Of a stretch of 64,000 nucleotides of DNA, positions 45,615-57,139 are shown one piece after another. Source of the stretch: Bradyrhizobium sp. 132 (GTDB lineage Bacteria > Pseudomonadota > Alphaproteobacteria > Rhizobiales > Xanthobacteraceae); assembly GCF_023074185.1 (NCBI RefSeq), contig NZ_JADPKY010000012.1, positions 99,327 to 163,326 of the forward strand, in the 5' to 3' direction. The position numbers and the translations under genes are program-made. Below the pieces are notes generated by a model. The model had not been told where the DNA came from. It worked only from the letters and a program-made list of their open reading frames with translations, and ran no database searches. Position 1 is the stretch's first letter, and each line of letters begins with the position of its first letter.

Positions 45615-47183
45615 TCACCGCCTCGATTTCCCTTCGCGTGGCAAAGCCTCTGCAAATCGCTTGATCGCATCGAGCACGGGCTGCTGATCGCCGGCAAAGA
45701 ACCAATGATCATTGCCGTCGAGCTCGACGAATTCCGCACCATTGATCCGGCTCGCCACATCGCGGCCGGCCGCGATCCGTACGGCCTTGTCGTCCCGACG
45801 ATGCAGCACCAGCGTCGGGACCGCAATCTGCGCCAGAAGATGCCGCACGTCGGCGTCGCGAAACGCCTCGAGCACCGCCGAGATGCCGCCGGGACTGGAC
45901 GCCGCGCGCAGCAGCCCCGCCCACCAGGCGCGCGCCTTGGGATCGCCGGCAAGGCTCGGCGCGAAGGTTTCAATCCCCACCGGGCCGCCCCATTGCGCGA
46001 TGAGGTGCTTGCTCCAGGCATCGTACTGGCTGGCGCGCAACGCGTGCGGATAGTCCTGTGACCAGCAGCCCTTGGCCAATGCGCCGAACAGAATGAGCCC
46101 GGCCACGAGACGCGGCTCGTCCACCGCAAATTTGATGCAGGCCGGCCCGCATTCGGACGCGCCGAACAGCACGACACGGCGCGCATCCGCCGCCCGCAGC
46201 ACGGTGCCGATATCCTCCGCGGTGACGTCGATGCCAGGCGCCGATCCGACCCGGTCGGACAGCCCGATGCCGCGGCGATCGAAAACGATCAGCCGCCCCA
46301 GCTTCATCAATGAGGCCAGGAACGTCCGGCTCGCGGGATGCTCCCAGGCGCGTTCCACATGCGACACGAAGCCGGGCATGACCAGGATATCGAGCGGGCC
46401 GCTTCCGTAGGTCTGATACGCCAGATGCACGCCGGCACCCTTGACGTAGCGCGTCGTCGGAACGGCGGCGAGCGACGACGCCGCGCCGGGGCCCATGAGC
46501 GCCTCGGTCTCGGCTTCAGGCGCGACGCCAAGCTCGTCGCGCAGCCGCTGCGTCAGTGCCGCGTGATGCCGTTCTGCCGCGCTTCGGTCGCCGGCCAGCA
46601 AAAGGCTGCGCACCAGATGCCGGCCATACACCTCGCTCAACGGATCGAGCTCGACCAGACGTCCCGCGTGCACTGTGGCGGCAAAATGGTCGCCGGCAGC
46701 ATTCTTGTCCTGCACGAGGCGCTCCAGCGCGTGCACGAGCCGTCCCCGCAGCGCCTCGCGGCGAAAAAACGCCCAATCGTCGAATTCAGGGCAATGGTCC
46801 GGAGCGAAGCCCGCGAGGAAGTCACCCCGATACATCTGGCAGGCTTCCTCGAAGGCGCCGCGATCGCACGCACTCTCGAACTGGTGCGTGTCGACCTTCA
46901 GCGCGACCGCCGGGGACCATCGCACGCTGGTGCGGTCGGTCTCGAAAACCGGCTGGCCGAGCGTGAGCTCGATGCGATGAAGCAGGCGCCGCAGCCGCGC
47001 GAGGCCCGTCTCGCGGGGAGTTTCGGGCCACAGCAGCGTGGCGATCACGTCTCGCGCGACCGCGCCCTTGGCCTCCGCGAGATAGATCAGCAGCGCAAGT
47101 CCCTTGCGCAGGTTCAGCTTGATCGGGCGGTCGTCAGCGTGGATCTCCGGGAACCCGAACGTCCCGAGCGAGACAGCCGTCAT
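45615..47183 (-). CDS. SARP/BTAD-type regulator fused to an alpha/beta hydrolase
   Basis: A 522-residue fusion. Residues 1-95 form an OmpR/SARP-like winged helix (RKGLALLIYLAEAKGAVARD, LARLRRLLHRIE). Residues 100-225 are a bacterial transcriptional activation domain with TPR-like helices (CQMYRGDFLAGF, HAGRLVELDPLSEVYGRHL). Residues 245-522 are an alpha/beta hydrolase with the nucleophile elbow at Ser343, His493 in GNDHW and acidic residues in HRRDDKAV. The elbow reads GASECG rather than GxSxG: Cys345 replaces the second Gly. Divergent from mddA. It could sense a small ester or lactone through its hydrolase half; this is inference. Confidence 0.85.
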   Translation of the reverse strand: MTAVSLGTFGFPEIHADDRPIKLNLRKGLALLIYLAEAKGAVARDVIATLLWPETPRETGLARLRRLLHRIELTLGQPVFETDRTSVRWSPAVALKVDTHQFESACDRGAFEEACQMYRGDFLAGFAPDHCPEFDDWAFFRREALRGRLVHALERLVQDKNAAGDHFAATVHAGRLVELDPLSEVYGRHLVRSLLLAGDRSAAERHHAALTQRLRDELGVAPEAETEALMGPGAASSLAAVPTTRYVKGAGVHLAYQTYGSGPLDILVMPGFVSHVERAWEHPASRTFLASLMKLGRLIVFDRRGIGLSDRVGSAPGIDVTAEDIGTVLRAADARRVVLFGASECGPACIKFAVDEPRLVAGLILFGALAKGCWSQDYPHALRASQYDAWSKHLIAQWGGPVGIETFAPSLAGDPKARAWWAGLLRAASSPGGISAVLEAFRDADVRHLLAQIAVPTLVLHRRDDKAVRIAAGRDVASRINGAEFVELDGNDHWFFAGDQQPVLDAIKRFAEALPREGKSRR

Positions 47184-47331
47184 GGAAGTCCTCTCTCCCC
47201 GGTCGGCGTCCCCGTGGGACGCGCAGGGGACGGTCCGCCGTTACGAGTCGGACAAGATCGAGCCTGGCCCCCAGCGAGCGCATCAACCTCCCGCATGCGG
47301 CACCGCTGTATCAGGCACAATAGGAAAAAAC

Positions 47332-48102
47332 ATGTTCGCGCGCCTCGCAATCCTGCTCTACGCCATCGTCAGCTATGGCGTATTCACCCTTTCATTTCTC
47401 TACGCGCTCGGTTTCGTCGGCAATTATGTCGTGCCGAAGTCGATTGACGTCGGCAGTCACACGAATTTGAGCGAGGCCATTGTCGTCAACCTGCTGCTGC
47501 TGGGCCTGTTTGCCATCCAGCACAGTGCCATGGCGCGTCCATCCTTCAAACGATGGATGACAAAACTCCTTCCCGCGGCCTGCCAGCGCAGCACCTACGT
47601 GCTGCTCTCCAGCCTGATCCTGCTGCTGCTGTTCTGGCAATGGCGTCCGATCCCGACACCGATCTGGCAGATTGACGGAATTGCCGCCTGGTTGCTGATC
47701 GGCCTGCATTGGCTCGGCTGGGTGATCGTGTTTGCCTCGACCTACATGATCGATCATTCCGATCTGTTCGGCCTGCGCCAGGCTATCTTCGCGCTCCGCG
47801 GGGCGGAGATGCCGGGTCAATCGTTCAGGACGCCGCTGCTCTACAAGATCGTGCGGCATCCGCTCATGCTGGGCTTTCTGCTCGCGTTCTGGGCCACGCC
47901 TGAGATGACCGCCGGTCATTTGCTGTTCGCGCTAGGGAATACAGTCTACATTCTGGTCGGGTTGCAGTTCGAGGAGCGGGATCTGATCGCCGAGTTCGGC
48001 GCGACTTATCAAGAGTATCGCCGCCGCGTTCCCATGTTGGTGCCGCGTCCCTTCGCTCGTCGCCGGACGGAAGATCGTCGGCCTGCTGGCGCTCCGCAAT
48101 GA
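47332..48102 (+). CDS. mddA: Probable methanethiol S-methyltransferase (MddA), NnrU/isoprenylcysteine-methyltransferase superfamily
   Basis: A 256-residue membrane protein with about five or six helices. The C-terminal SAM-binding part is recognisable from KIVRHPLMLGFLLAFWATP, LQFEERDLIAEFG and YQEYRRRVPMLVP, which fit the MddA group that methylates methanethiol to dimethyl sulfide. The N-terminal half (LLLLGLFAIQHSAMARPSFK) is shared with the NnrU-like family. AGGAAAAAAC precedes the ATG. First gene of an overlapping operon with a LuxR regulator and a quinone oxidoreductase. The identity rests on recalled family features; a general isoprenylcysteine-type methyltransferase is the alternative. 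Confidence 0.75.
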   Translation: MFARLAILLYAIVSYGVFTLSFLYALGFVGNYVVPKSIDVGSHTNLSEAIVVNLLLLGLFAIQHSAMARPSFKRWMTKLLPAACQRSTYVLLSSLILLLLFWQWRPIPTPIWQIDGIAAWLLIGLHWLGWVIVFASTYMIDHSDLFGLRQAIFALRGAEMPGQSFRTPLLYKIVRHPLMLGFLLAFWATPEMTAGHLLFALGNTVYILVGLQFEERDLIAEFGATYQEYRRRVPMLVPRPFARRRTEDRRPAGAPQ

Positions 48103-48770
48103 ACGCGCTGTTTCCTTTCCCCCGAATGTCCGTGGATGCCGCCACATTCGCCGACACGCTCGATGGGCTCGACGTCGGCCTATATCTCGTCGACGCGCAC
48201 GCGCGGCTCGTTCACGCCAATACGGCCGGCCAAGCCATCCTCGATGCGCGCGACATCTTGCTTGAGATCCGCGGACATCTCGTGGCCAGCGATCCAGCGG
48301 TCAACCAGACTTTGCAACATTTTTTCACGGTGGCCGGGCAAGGAAACGCCATCCTGGGCACCAGCGGAGTGCCGATGCTCGGGAGGGATGGGCAACGTCA
48401 TGTCGCCCACGCTTTGCCGTTGACTTCCGGTAGGCGCCGAAGTGCGGGCGTAGCGTACAGCGCCGTGGCGGCCTTGTTCGTTCGCAAGACGGCGCTGACG
48501 ATACCGCCGCGTTCCGAATTGATCGCCAAGGCATTCAAATTGACGCCGACCGAGTTGCGCGTGCTGCTCGCGATCGTCGAGCTCGGCAGCGTTCCCGAAG
48601 TCGCTGCAGCGCTCGGCGTTGCCGGCACGACGGTCAAGAAGCATGTCCGCCATTTGTTTGAAAAAACCGGTGCAGCGCGACAGGCCGATTTCGTCAAGCT
48701 CGTGGCGGGATATGCGACGCTGTTGAGAGAACCTGCCGAATATAGGCAATCCGCTGGAGCGACAAGATGA
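48099..48770 (+). CDS. LuxR-family regulator with PAS-like sensor domain
   Basis: A 223-residue protein. The N-terminal half looks like a degenerate PAS domain (LDVGLYLVDAHARLVHANTAG, ILLEIRGHLVASDP). The C-terminal LuxR helix-turn-helix is KLTPTELRVLLAIVELGSVP, EVAAALGVAGTTVKKHVRHL and FEKTGAARQADFV. ATG overlaps the mddA stop (ATGA) and its stop overlaps the next start in the same way, so the three proteins are made together. Confidence 0.9.
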   Translation: MNALFPFPRMSVDAATFADTLDGLDVGLYLVDAHARLVHANTAGQAILDARDILLEIRGHLVASDPAVNQTLQHFFTVAGQGNAILGTSGVPMLGRDGQRHVAHALPLTSGRRRSAGVAYSAVAALFVRKTALTIPPRSELIAKAFKLTPTELRVLLAIVELGSVPEVAAALGVAGTTVKKHVRHLFEKTGAARQADFVKLVAGYATLLREPAEYRQSAGATR

Positions 48771-49744
48771 GAGCAGTTCTATGCAGCTCGTTCACCGGAC
48801 CAGGCGATTTGCGCCTCGGCGAGATCGACGAGCCGAAGCCGGCCGCCGACGAAATTCTCATCGACGTCCACGCGGCCTCGGTCAGTTTCATGGACCAGTT
48901 GCTGGTCTCGGGCCTCTACCAGATGCGTCCGCCGACGCCCTTCGTGCCCGGCACGGAAGCATCCGGTGTCGTCGTCGCGGTCGGCGCAAAGGTTATGACA
49001 TTCGTGCCCGGCGATCGTGTGGCATGCAGCGCCTGGACCGGCGGCTACGCCGAACAGATGACAGCGAAGGACTCGAAGAGCGTGCTTCTGCCTGACGGCG
49101 TCGCGTTCGAAGTCGCGGCGACCGTCCTGCACAATTACGGCACGGCCTATTATGCGCTGGTCGAGCGGGCACGGGCGCAACGCGGCGAAACCGTTTTCAT
49201 TACCGGCGCGGCCGGTGGAGTTGGGCTTGCCGCCGTCGACCTCGGCCGCCATCTGGGCTTGCGCGTCGTCGCCGGTATCGGCTCCGACGACAAGGCCGCC
49301 CTGGTGCGAAGCTACGGCGCCGGCGAAATCGTCAACTATCGCAGCGAAGATCTGCGCGACCGGATCAAGTCGATCACATCAGGAGAAGGCATCGACATCG
49401 GCTTCGACAATATTGGCGGTGCGATCTTCGAGCAGATGGCCCGGCTGATGAAATGGGGCGGACGGCTGATGCCGATCGGCTTCACCAGCGGCGAGATTCC
49501 ACAGCTCCCGATGAACTTGCCGCTGCTGAAGAACTATTCCATCCTCGGTGTCTTCGTCGGCGCTTGGGCGGAGAAATTTTCCGCCGAGGCCGCGCGCATG
49601 AACGCCACGCTGATGCAATTGCTGGCCGAAGAAAAAATCCGCCCGCACATCGATCGCGTCCTCCCTTTGGAGGAGGCCGGAGAAGCCATGCGTGCCGTGG
49701 CCAACCGAACGGTTCAGGGGCGAATTGTCCTCAAGATCAGGTAA
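48767..49744 (+). CDS. NADPH:quinone oxidoreductase family (zeta-crystallin type MDR)
   Basis: A 325-residue medium-chain dehydrogenase/reductase. It lacks the zinc ligands of alcohol dehydrogenases, which fits the quinone reductase class. The N-terminal domain has PFVPGTEASGVVVAVG, and the NADPH-binding fold VFITGAAGGVGLAAVDLGRH. GSDDKAALVRSYGAGEIVNY follows. Translation is coupled to the LuxR gene; possibly controlled by it. Confidence 0.92.
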   Translation: MRAVLCSSFTGPGDLRLGEIDEPKPAADEILIDVHAASVSFMDQLLVSGLYQMRPPTPFVPGTEASGVVVAVGAKVMTFVPGDRVACSAWTGGYAEQMTAKDSKSVLLPDGVAFEVAATVLHNYGTAYYALVERARAQRGETVFITGAAGGVGLAAVDLGRHLGLRVVAGIGSDDKAALVRSYGAGEIVNYRSEDLRDRIKSITSGEGIDIGFDNIGGAIFEQMARLMKWGGRLMPIGFTSGEIPQLPMNLPLLKNYSILGVFVGAWAEKFSAEAARMNATLMQLLAEEKIRPHIDRVLPLEEAGEAMRAVANRTVQGRIVLKIR

Positions 49745-49768
49745 AGTGCACCGGGAAGAGAGAGACCG

Positions 49769-50521
49769 ATGACACCGATCATCATCGACAAGCGCTATTG
49801 CGGCCCGCCAAACTCCGGGAATGGCGGCTATGTCTGCGGCCGTCTGGCCCGGCACATTCCCGGGGCTGCGGAGGTGACGCTGCGCGCACCGCCTCCCCTG
49901 GACACGCCACTTGATGCGATCGCGACGGACGACGGCACATGGGAGCTTCGCGATGGCGGCAACATCGTCGCGACCGGGCGACCGGCAAATGTCGAGCTTG
50001 CACGTCTGGAAAAAGCCAGCTTCGAGGAAGCCTGCGCCGCCGAATTGCTGACCCCGGTCAAGCCGCACGAGCATCCCCTGCCGACCTGCTTCGTCTGCGG
50101 TCCCGCAAGGGCGAAAGGAGATGGCCTGCGCATCTTCGCCGGATTGCTCGCGCGTCACTCGCAGAGCGCCGTTCTCGCCGCGAGCTGGACACCGGATCCA
50201 AATCTGGCCGCCGATGACGGCCTGGTCGCGCCCGAATTTCTCTGGTCGGCACTCGATTGCCCCACCGGCTTTGCCTGCAACTGCGATCAGCAGAGCGGCG
50301 TCTTCGACAAGACACCGCTCCTGCTGGGGCGGATGTCAGCGCGGATCGAAGCCCGCCCGCGCCCGGGAGAGCGCTGCATCATCACAGCCTGGCCGACAGG
50401 CCGCGAGGGCCGCAAACGCACAGCCGAGGCGGCCGCGCATGATGAAGCCGGGAAGCTGCTGGCGGTGGCCCGGACGACTTGGATTGCGGTCGAGCGCGAG
50501 GTGCAGCTCGGGCGGGGGTGA
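49769..50521 (+). CDS. Hotdog-like protein of unknown function
   Basis: A 250-residue soluble protein. Motifs NSGNGGYVCGRLARHI and EVTLRAPPPLDTPLD resemble the start of thioesterase-superfamily (acyl-CoA thioesterase II-like) barrels. The middle carries two or three Cys in LPTCFVCGPARAKGDGLRIF, a possible metal or structural site, and the second half has LWSALDCPTGFACNCD and ARPRPGERCIITAWPTGREG. It follows the oxidoreductase by 24 bases and is probably the last gene of the mddA operon. I do not recognise a defined function. Confidence 0.75.
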   Translation: MTPIIIDKRYCGPPNSGNGGYVCGRLARHIPGAAEVTLRAPPPLDTPLDAIATDDGTWELRDGGNIVATGRPANVELARLEKASFEEACAAELLTPVKPHEHPLPTCFVCGPARAKGDGLRIFAGLLARHSQSAVLAASWTPDPNLAADDGLVAPEFLWSALDCPTGFACNCDQQSGVFDKTPLLLGRMSARIEARPRPGERCIITAWPTGREGRKRTAEAAAHDEAGKLLAVARTTWIAVEREVQLGRG

Positions 50522-50533
50522 TATAAGCTCGAT

Positions 50534-50632
50534 CTCGTAGGGTAGGCAAAGGCGCGTAGCGCCGTGCCCACCATTTCTGTCTCAGTTTTGTTGCGACATG
50601 GTGGGCACGCTTCGCTTTGCCCAACCTACGAG
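50534..50632. repeat. Intergenic palindromic repeat (CTCGTAGG...CCTACGAG)
   Basis: A 99-bp element bounded by CTCGTAGG and CCTACGAG. Internal arms GGTAGGCAAAGGCGCGTAGCG and CGCTTCGCTTTGCCCAACC pair with gaps, and GTGCCCACCAT pairs with ATGGTGGGCAC. It sits between two convergent genes and almost touches the stop of the methyltransferase fusion. Confidence 0.8.
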
Positions 50633-50634
50633 AC

Positions 50635-51834
50635 CTATGAGCTTTGCTCGATCATCCCCTGAAGCCGCGCCAGCTCCGCGTCCAGATCGCGCTCGACATC
50701 CGCTGCCCGCATCTCGATCACACGATAATTCCGCGCTTCCAGCCACGTCCGCCGGCCTGCGCGGTCGGCGGCGATGGCCTCGCCCTCGCCCGGGTTCACC
50801 AGCTCGATCGCGATCCGGTGCGGGAACGAGACGAAATCAGGGATGTGGCGGCCGACCGGGGTCTGGCGCTTGAACCCTCCTGCGAAGCGGCGATCGCGGG
50901 TCAGGGCCTGCCAGAGCAGGCGCTCCGCATCGGTCGGGTTGCGGCGGAGCAGGCGCGCAAGGCCGCGTACGGTCGAGCCGCTGTCGGAAACACCGCCGCC
51001 CTGCCCGTGCTCGGCCAGAAGGGCGCGCAGCCGCGTGGCCTGCTCGCCGTCGAGCACGCCGCCCTTGGCCGGGCCCTTGCGGCCCTCGGCGATCGCCATC
51101 ACCACCCCGTGCAGGGTGTGCATGTCCTGCTTGGTCGGCTCCATCCGGCTGAAGATGTTGCGCAGGTTCACCAGCATGGTGTCGCGCTTCTCGGCCGGGC
51201 GCAAAAATTCGACCCGGTCGAGCTCGCGGATGAGGTTGTCGAAGAAGGCATGCATCTGGTGCTGCGAGGCGCGCTCGGAGCGTTCCGGCATGGCGTGTGG
51301 CAGCTCGCCCGAGGTCGCCCGCTTGAACCATTCGTAGCCGACCAGCAGCACCGCCTGGGCGAGGTTGAGCGAGGCGAAGCCCGGATTGACCGGGAAGGTA
51401 ATGATGCGGTTGGAGAGCCCGACCTCCTCATTGGTCAGGCCCCAGCGCTCCCGGCCGAACATGATGCCGGCCTTGCCGCCCGTGGCGACGTGCCCAGAGA
51501 TCTCCGCCGCAGCCGCCTCCGGCCCGACCACCGGCTTGGCCTGGTCGTGCGGCCGGGCGGTGGTGGCGAACAAGAGGTCGAGATCAGCGACAGCCTCGCC
51601 GACCGTGTCGAACAATTCGACCTTTTCCAGGATGTGATCGGCGCCGGCGGCGGCGCGCTGGGCGGCAATGTTGGGCCAGCCGTCGCGGGGGTTGACGATG
51701 CGCAAGGCGCCGAGCGCAAAATTGCCCATGGCGCGCGCGGCCATGCCGATGTTTTCGCCCAACTGCGGCTCAACCAGGATCACGATGGGACCGTCGAGGG
51801 AAAGGCCGGCCTTGCTCTTGTCAGTCCCCGACAT
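50635..51834 (-). CDS. TrmJ-like RNA 2'-O-methyltransferase fused to a DUF559 nuclease-like domain
   Basis: A 399-residue two-domain protein. Residues 14-250 form a SPOUT methyltransferase: ILVEPQLGENIGMAARAMGN, GIMFGRERWGLTNEEV and FPVNPGFASLNLAQAV are the three classic motifs of the TrmJ/SpoU type, which methylates position 32 of tRNAs. After a Gly-rich linker (about 265-290) residues 292-390 are a DUF559 domain: LARLLRRNPTDAERLLWQAL, FKRQTPVGRHIPDFVSF, and TWLEARNYRVIEM. The nuclease motif ELDGGQH is altered to ELVNPGEGEA, so catalysis is doubtful. Upstream is a divergent icd. The 334-base gap before icd holds no gene I can support. Confidence 0.88.
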   Translation of the reverse strand: MSGTDKSKAGLSLDGPIVILVEPQLGENIGMAARAMGNFALGALRIVNPRDGWPNIAAQRAAAGADHILEKVELFDTVGEAVADLDLLFATTARPHDQAKPVVGPEAAAAEISGHVATGGKAGIMFGRERWGLTNEEVGLSNRIITFPVNPGFASLNLAQAVLLVGYEWFKRATSGELPHAMPERSERASQHQMHAFFDNLIRELDRVEFLRPAEKRDTMLVNLRNIFSRMEPTKQDMHTLHGVVMAIAEGRKGPAKGGVLDGEQATRLRALLAEHGQGGGVSDSGSTVRGLARLLRRNPTDAERLLWQALTRDRRFAGGFKRQTPVGRHIPDFVSFPHRIAIELVNPGEGEAIAADRAGRRTWLEARNYRVIEMRAADVERDLDAELARLQGMIEQSS

Positions 51835-52168
51835 CTCGTCTCGCTTTCACGCTGGTTCTCAAGGCCTTGTGGGAGCCGCCTCAGGAATTGATTCAGGCCG
51901 ACCCGGCCGGCTGCCCCCTCCGCCTGTCGTTTGCCTGTCCTGACAAAATTCTCAAGGGAAATAACGGGTTGGATTCGACTTTTGAATCTCGCCTGAAACT
52001 TCACCCCGGCCCCCGCGGCAGGGCCGCTTCCCGCCCCCCATCTGCGGAGGCTGGATGAGCTAAAAGTGCATAATCCCTTGGCTTTCGCCGGCCGCGTCCC
52101 GGTGCTAAGAGGCGGCGGATATTCCCGTGGCGCACCAAAAGCGCCGTTCCCAAGAGGCTTCCCCGAAC
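51835..52168. other. Gap between the methyltransferase fusion and icd
   Basis: Divergent intergenic region. I see no gene, repeat or convincing promoter; a short GATTC/GAATC inverted repeat around position 51972-51988 is the only symmetric feature. Control sites for icd presumably lie here. Confidence 0.3.
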
Positions 52169-53380
52169 ATGGCAAAAATCAAGGTGTCCAACCCCGTCGT
52201 CGAACTCGATGGCGACGAGATGACCCGGATCATCTGGCAGTACATCAAGGACAAGCTGATCAACCCGTTCCTGGATGTCGAGCTGCAGTATTTCGACTTG
52301 GGGATGGAGTACCGCGACCAGACCAACGATCAGGTGACCATCGACGCCGCCGAGGCGATCAAGAAGGTCGGCGTCGGTGTCAAGTGCGCCACCATCACCC
52401 CGGACGAGGCCCGGGTGAAGGAGTTCAACCTCAAGCAGATGTGGAAGTCGCCGAACGGCACCATCCGCAACATTCTCGGCGGCTGCATCTTCCGCGAGCC
52501 GATCATCTGCAAGAACGTGCCGCGCCTCGTTCCCGGCTGGAGCAAGCCGATCATCATCGGTCGCCACGCCTATGGCGACCAGTACCGCGCCACCGACATC
52601 AAGTTCCCGGGCAAGGGCACGCTGTCGATGAAGTTCGTCGGCGAGGACGGCAGCATCATCGAGAGGGAAGTGTTCAAGACGCCCGGCGCCGGCGTCGCCA
52701 TGCAGATGTACAATCTCGACGATTCCATCATCGACTTCGCCCGCGCCTCGCTGAACTACGGTCTGCTGCGCAATTACCCGGTCTATCTCTCGACCAAGAA
52801 CACGATTCTGAAGGTCTATGACGGCCGCTTCAAGGACATCTTCCAGGACATCTACGACCGCGAGTTCAAGAAGGAATTCGAGGCCAAGGGCCTGACCTAC
52901 GAGCACCGCCTGATCGACGACATGGTGGCCTCGGCCCTGAAATGGTCCGGCGGCTATGTCTGGGCCTGCAAGAACTACGACGGCGACGTGCAGTCCGACA
53001 CGGTCGCGCAGGGCTACGGCTCGCTCGGCCTGATGACCTCGGTGCTGCTGACCCCCGACGGCAAGACCGTGGAAGCCGAAGCCGCCCACGGCACGGTGAC
53101 CCGCCATTACCGCGAGCACCAGAAAGGCAAGGAGACCTCGACCAACTCGATCGCGTCGATCTTCGCCTGGACCCGTGGCCTCGCCCACCGCGCCAAGCTC
53201 GACAACAATGCCGAGCTCGCCAAGTTCGCGAACACCCTGGAGAAGGTCTGCGTCGACACCGTCGAGGACGGCTACATGACCAAGGATCTCGCGCTCCTGG
53301 TCGGCGCCGACCAGCGCTGGCTCTCGACCACCGGCTTCCTCGACAAGGTCGCCGAGAACCTCGAAAAGGCGATGGCGTAA
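52169..53380 (+). CDS. icd: NADP-dependent isocitrate dehydrogenase (dimeric, eukaryote-like type)
   Basis: A 403-residue TCA-cycle enzyme oxidising isocitrate to 2-oxoglutarate. It starts [20 protein letters not shown] and shows [14 protein letters not shown] (substrate-binding Ser/Asn/Arg), [37 protein letters not shown] (metal-binding Asp) and [17 protein letters not shown] for NADP. This type is closer to mitochondrial IDH than to the E. coli enzyme and is normal in rhizobia. The in-frame upstream ATG is rejected for length. An intrinsic terminator follows. Confidence 0.97.
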   Translation: MAKIKVSNPVVELDGDEMTRIIWQYIKDKLINPFLDVELQYFDLGMEYRDQTNDQVTIDAAEAIKKVGVGVKCATITPDEARVKEFNLKQMWKSPNGTIRNILGGCIFREPIICKNVPRLVPGWSKPIIIGRHAYGDQYRATDIKFPGKGTLSMKFVGEDGSIIEREVFKTPGAGVAMQMYNLDDSIIDFARASLNYGLLRNYPVYLSTKNTILKVYDGRFKDIFQDIYDREFKKEFEAKGLTYEHRLIDDMVASALKWSGGYVWACKNYDGDVQSDTVAQGYGSLGLMTSVLLTPDGKTVEAEAAHGTVTRHYREHQKGKETSTNSIASIFAWTRGLAHRAKLDNNAELAKFANTLEKVCVDTVEDGYMTKDLALLVGADQRWLSTTGFLDKVAENLEKAMA

Positions 53381-53419
53381 GTCGTCCGCGATTTCGCCCG
53401 ACTGGGCCGGACATCTCAC

Positions 53420-53452
53420 GGGTCGCGCCAAAGCGCGGCCCGTTGTTTTTTG
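53420..53452 (+). terminator. Rho-independent terminator after icd
   Basis: GGGTCGCGC pairs with GCGCGGCCC, with a single T-G wobble, across a CAAA loop; GTTGTTTTTT follows. It is 39 bases after the icd stop. Confidence 0.82.
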
Positions 53453-53472
53453 CGACCCTTGGAGACGCGACC

Positions 53473-53967
53473 ATGTCGATCAAGCTTGCCGTGCCCTGCC
53501 TTCTGTTGCTTGCCGGGCCGGCTGCGGCCGCGGACCCGCTCCCCGCCGCCATCGCCGCCCCCGGCGAGACCGTCGTGCTCAGCGTCCACGCCGAGGGCGC
53601 GCAGGTCTATGAGTGCAAGGCCGGCACCGACGGCAAGCTCGCCTGGGCATTTCGCGAGCCGATCGCCACCCTGCTTTCCGAGGGCAAGACGGTCGGCCGG
53701 CACTATGCCGGGCCGAACTGGGAGCATGCCGACGGCAGCGCCGTGGCCGCCAAGGCCGCCGGCAACGCGCCGGGCGCGACGTCGGCCGATATTCCCTGGC
53801 TGAAGCTGGAAGTGAACGCCCACCGCGGCAGCGGCGTCCTCACATCAGCCACGACGGTTCAGCGCATCAACACCCATGGCGGCAAGCTCGACGGCGCCTG
53901 CGACAAGGCCGGCGAGTTCAAGAGCGCGCCCTATTCGGCCGAATACGTCTTCCTGAAGAAGGGCTGA
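53473..53967 (+). CDS. Exported DUF3455 protein
   Basis: A 164-residue protein with a signal peptide (MSIKLAVPCLLLLAGPAAAA). The mature part includes VLSVHAEGAQVYECKAG, GRHYAGPNWEHADGSAVAAK, DIPWLKLEVNAHRGSGVL and RINTHGGKLDGACDKAGEF, the DUF3455 pattern. Function unknown; related proteins appear in bacteria and fungi as secreted, sometimes spore-surface proteins. GGAG lies eight bases upstream of the ATG. Confidence 0.88.
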   Translation: MSIKLAVPCLLLLAGPAAAADPLPAAIAAPGETVVLSVHAEGAQVYECKAGTDGKLAWAFREPIATLLSEGKTVGRHYAGPNWEHADGSAVAAKAAGNAPGATSADIPWLKLEVNAHRGSGVLTSATTVQRINTHGGKLDGACDKAGEFKSAPYSAEYVFLKKG

Positions 53968-53987
53968 GGAACGAGGAGAGACGGCCC

Positions 53988-56660
<2,673 letters not shown>

Positions 56661-56884
56661 GTTCATCCAATCGGGTGTGCTTGGACCCGCCATACGCCAT
56701 CCAAACCGCGAGTTTGGGCTGATATCTGCGGGCCAAAGCGCTTTTAGACAAGGCCAGCTTCGCTGTCCAGAAACTGTGCAACCGGATCAGTGGGTTGCCG
56801 CAGGCGCGCAATCCCGTTGGAAAGCCGCTGATGCCGCGTTGACAGGCTTGGCCAGCTTGTGGTCTCTACCCATCTGTATCGTAC

Positions 56885-57080
56885 GGCCACGTCGGGAGAG
56901 ACCGGCTTTGGGTAGCCGGCGCCGAAGGAGCAACCGCCCCGGAAACTCTCAGGCAAAAGGACCGCGTGGCTTTGACAGCATCTGGAAAGAGGCGCCGACG
57001 GGCCTAGACCTTTTAAAAGAAAGGGTTGGTCCGGACAGCGTCCGCCGACGGGATAATACTCTCAGGCACAGCGACAGATG
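56885..57080 (+). promoter_or_regulatory. Tandem glycine riboswitch controlling gcvT
   Basis: Two glycine aptamers lie head to tail. The first contains GGGAGAGACCGGC, GCCGGCGCCGAAGGAGCAA, and CTCTCAGGCAAAAGGACC; the second begins with TCTGGAAAGAGGCGCCGACG, has GCCGACGGGATAATACTCTC and ends AGGCACAGCGACAGATGGG. The core GCCGA/G...CTCTCAGGCA of the family appears in each. Downstream, CCGGGGA-ATCA-TCCCCGG (about 57095-57112) and GGGG/CCCC pairing over the gcvT ribosome site form a plausible expression platform. A TTGACA at 56839 with TCTCTA 18 bases later could be the promoter. Confidence 0.93.
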
Positions 57081-57139
57081 GGGCTTCGACTGGTTGCTTC
57101 CGGGGAATCATCCCCGGGGAACCACCGAGGGCCCCTGTG

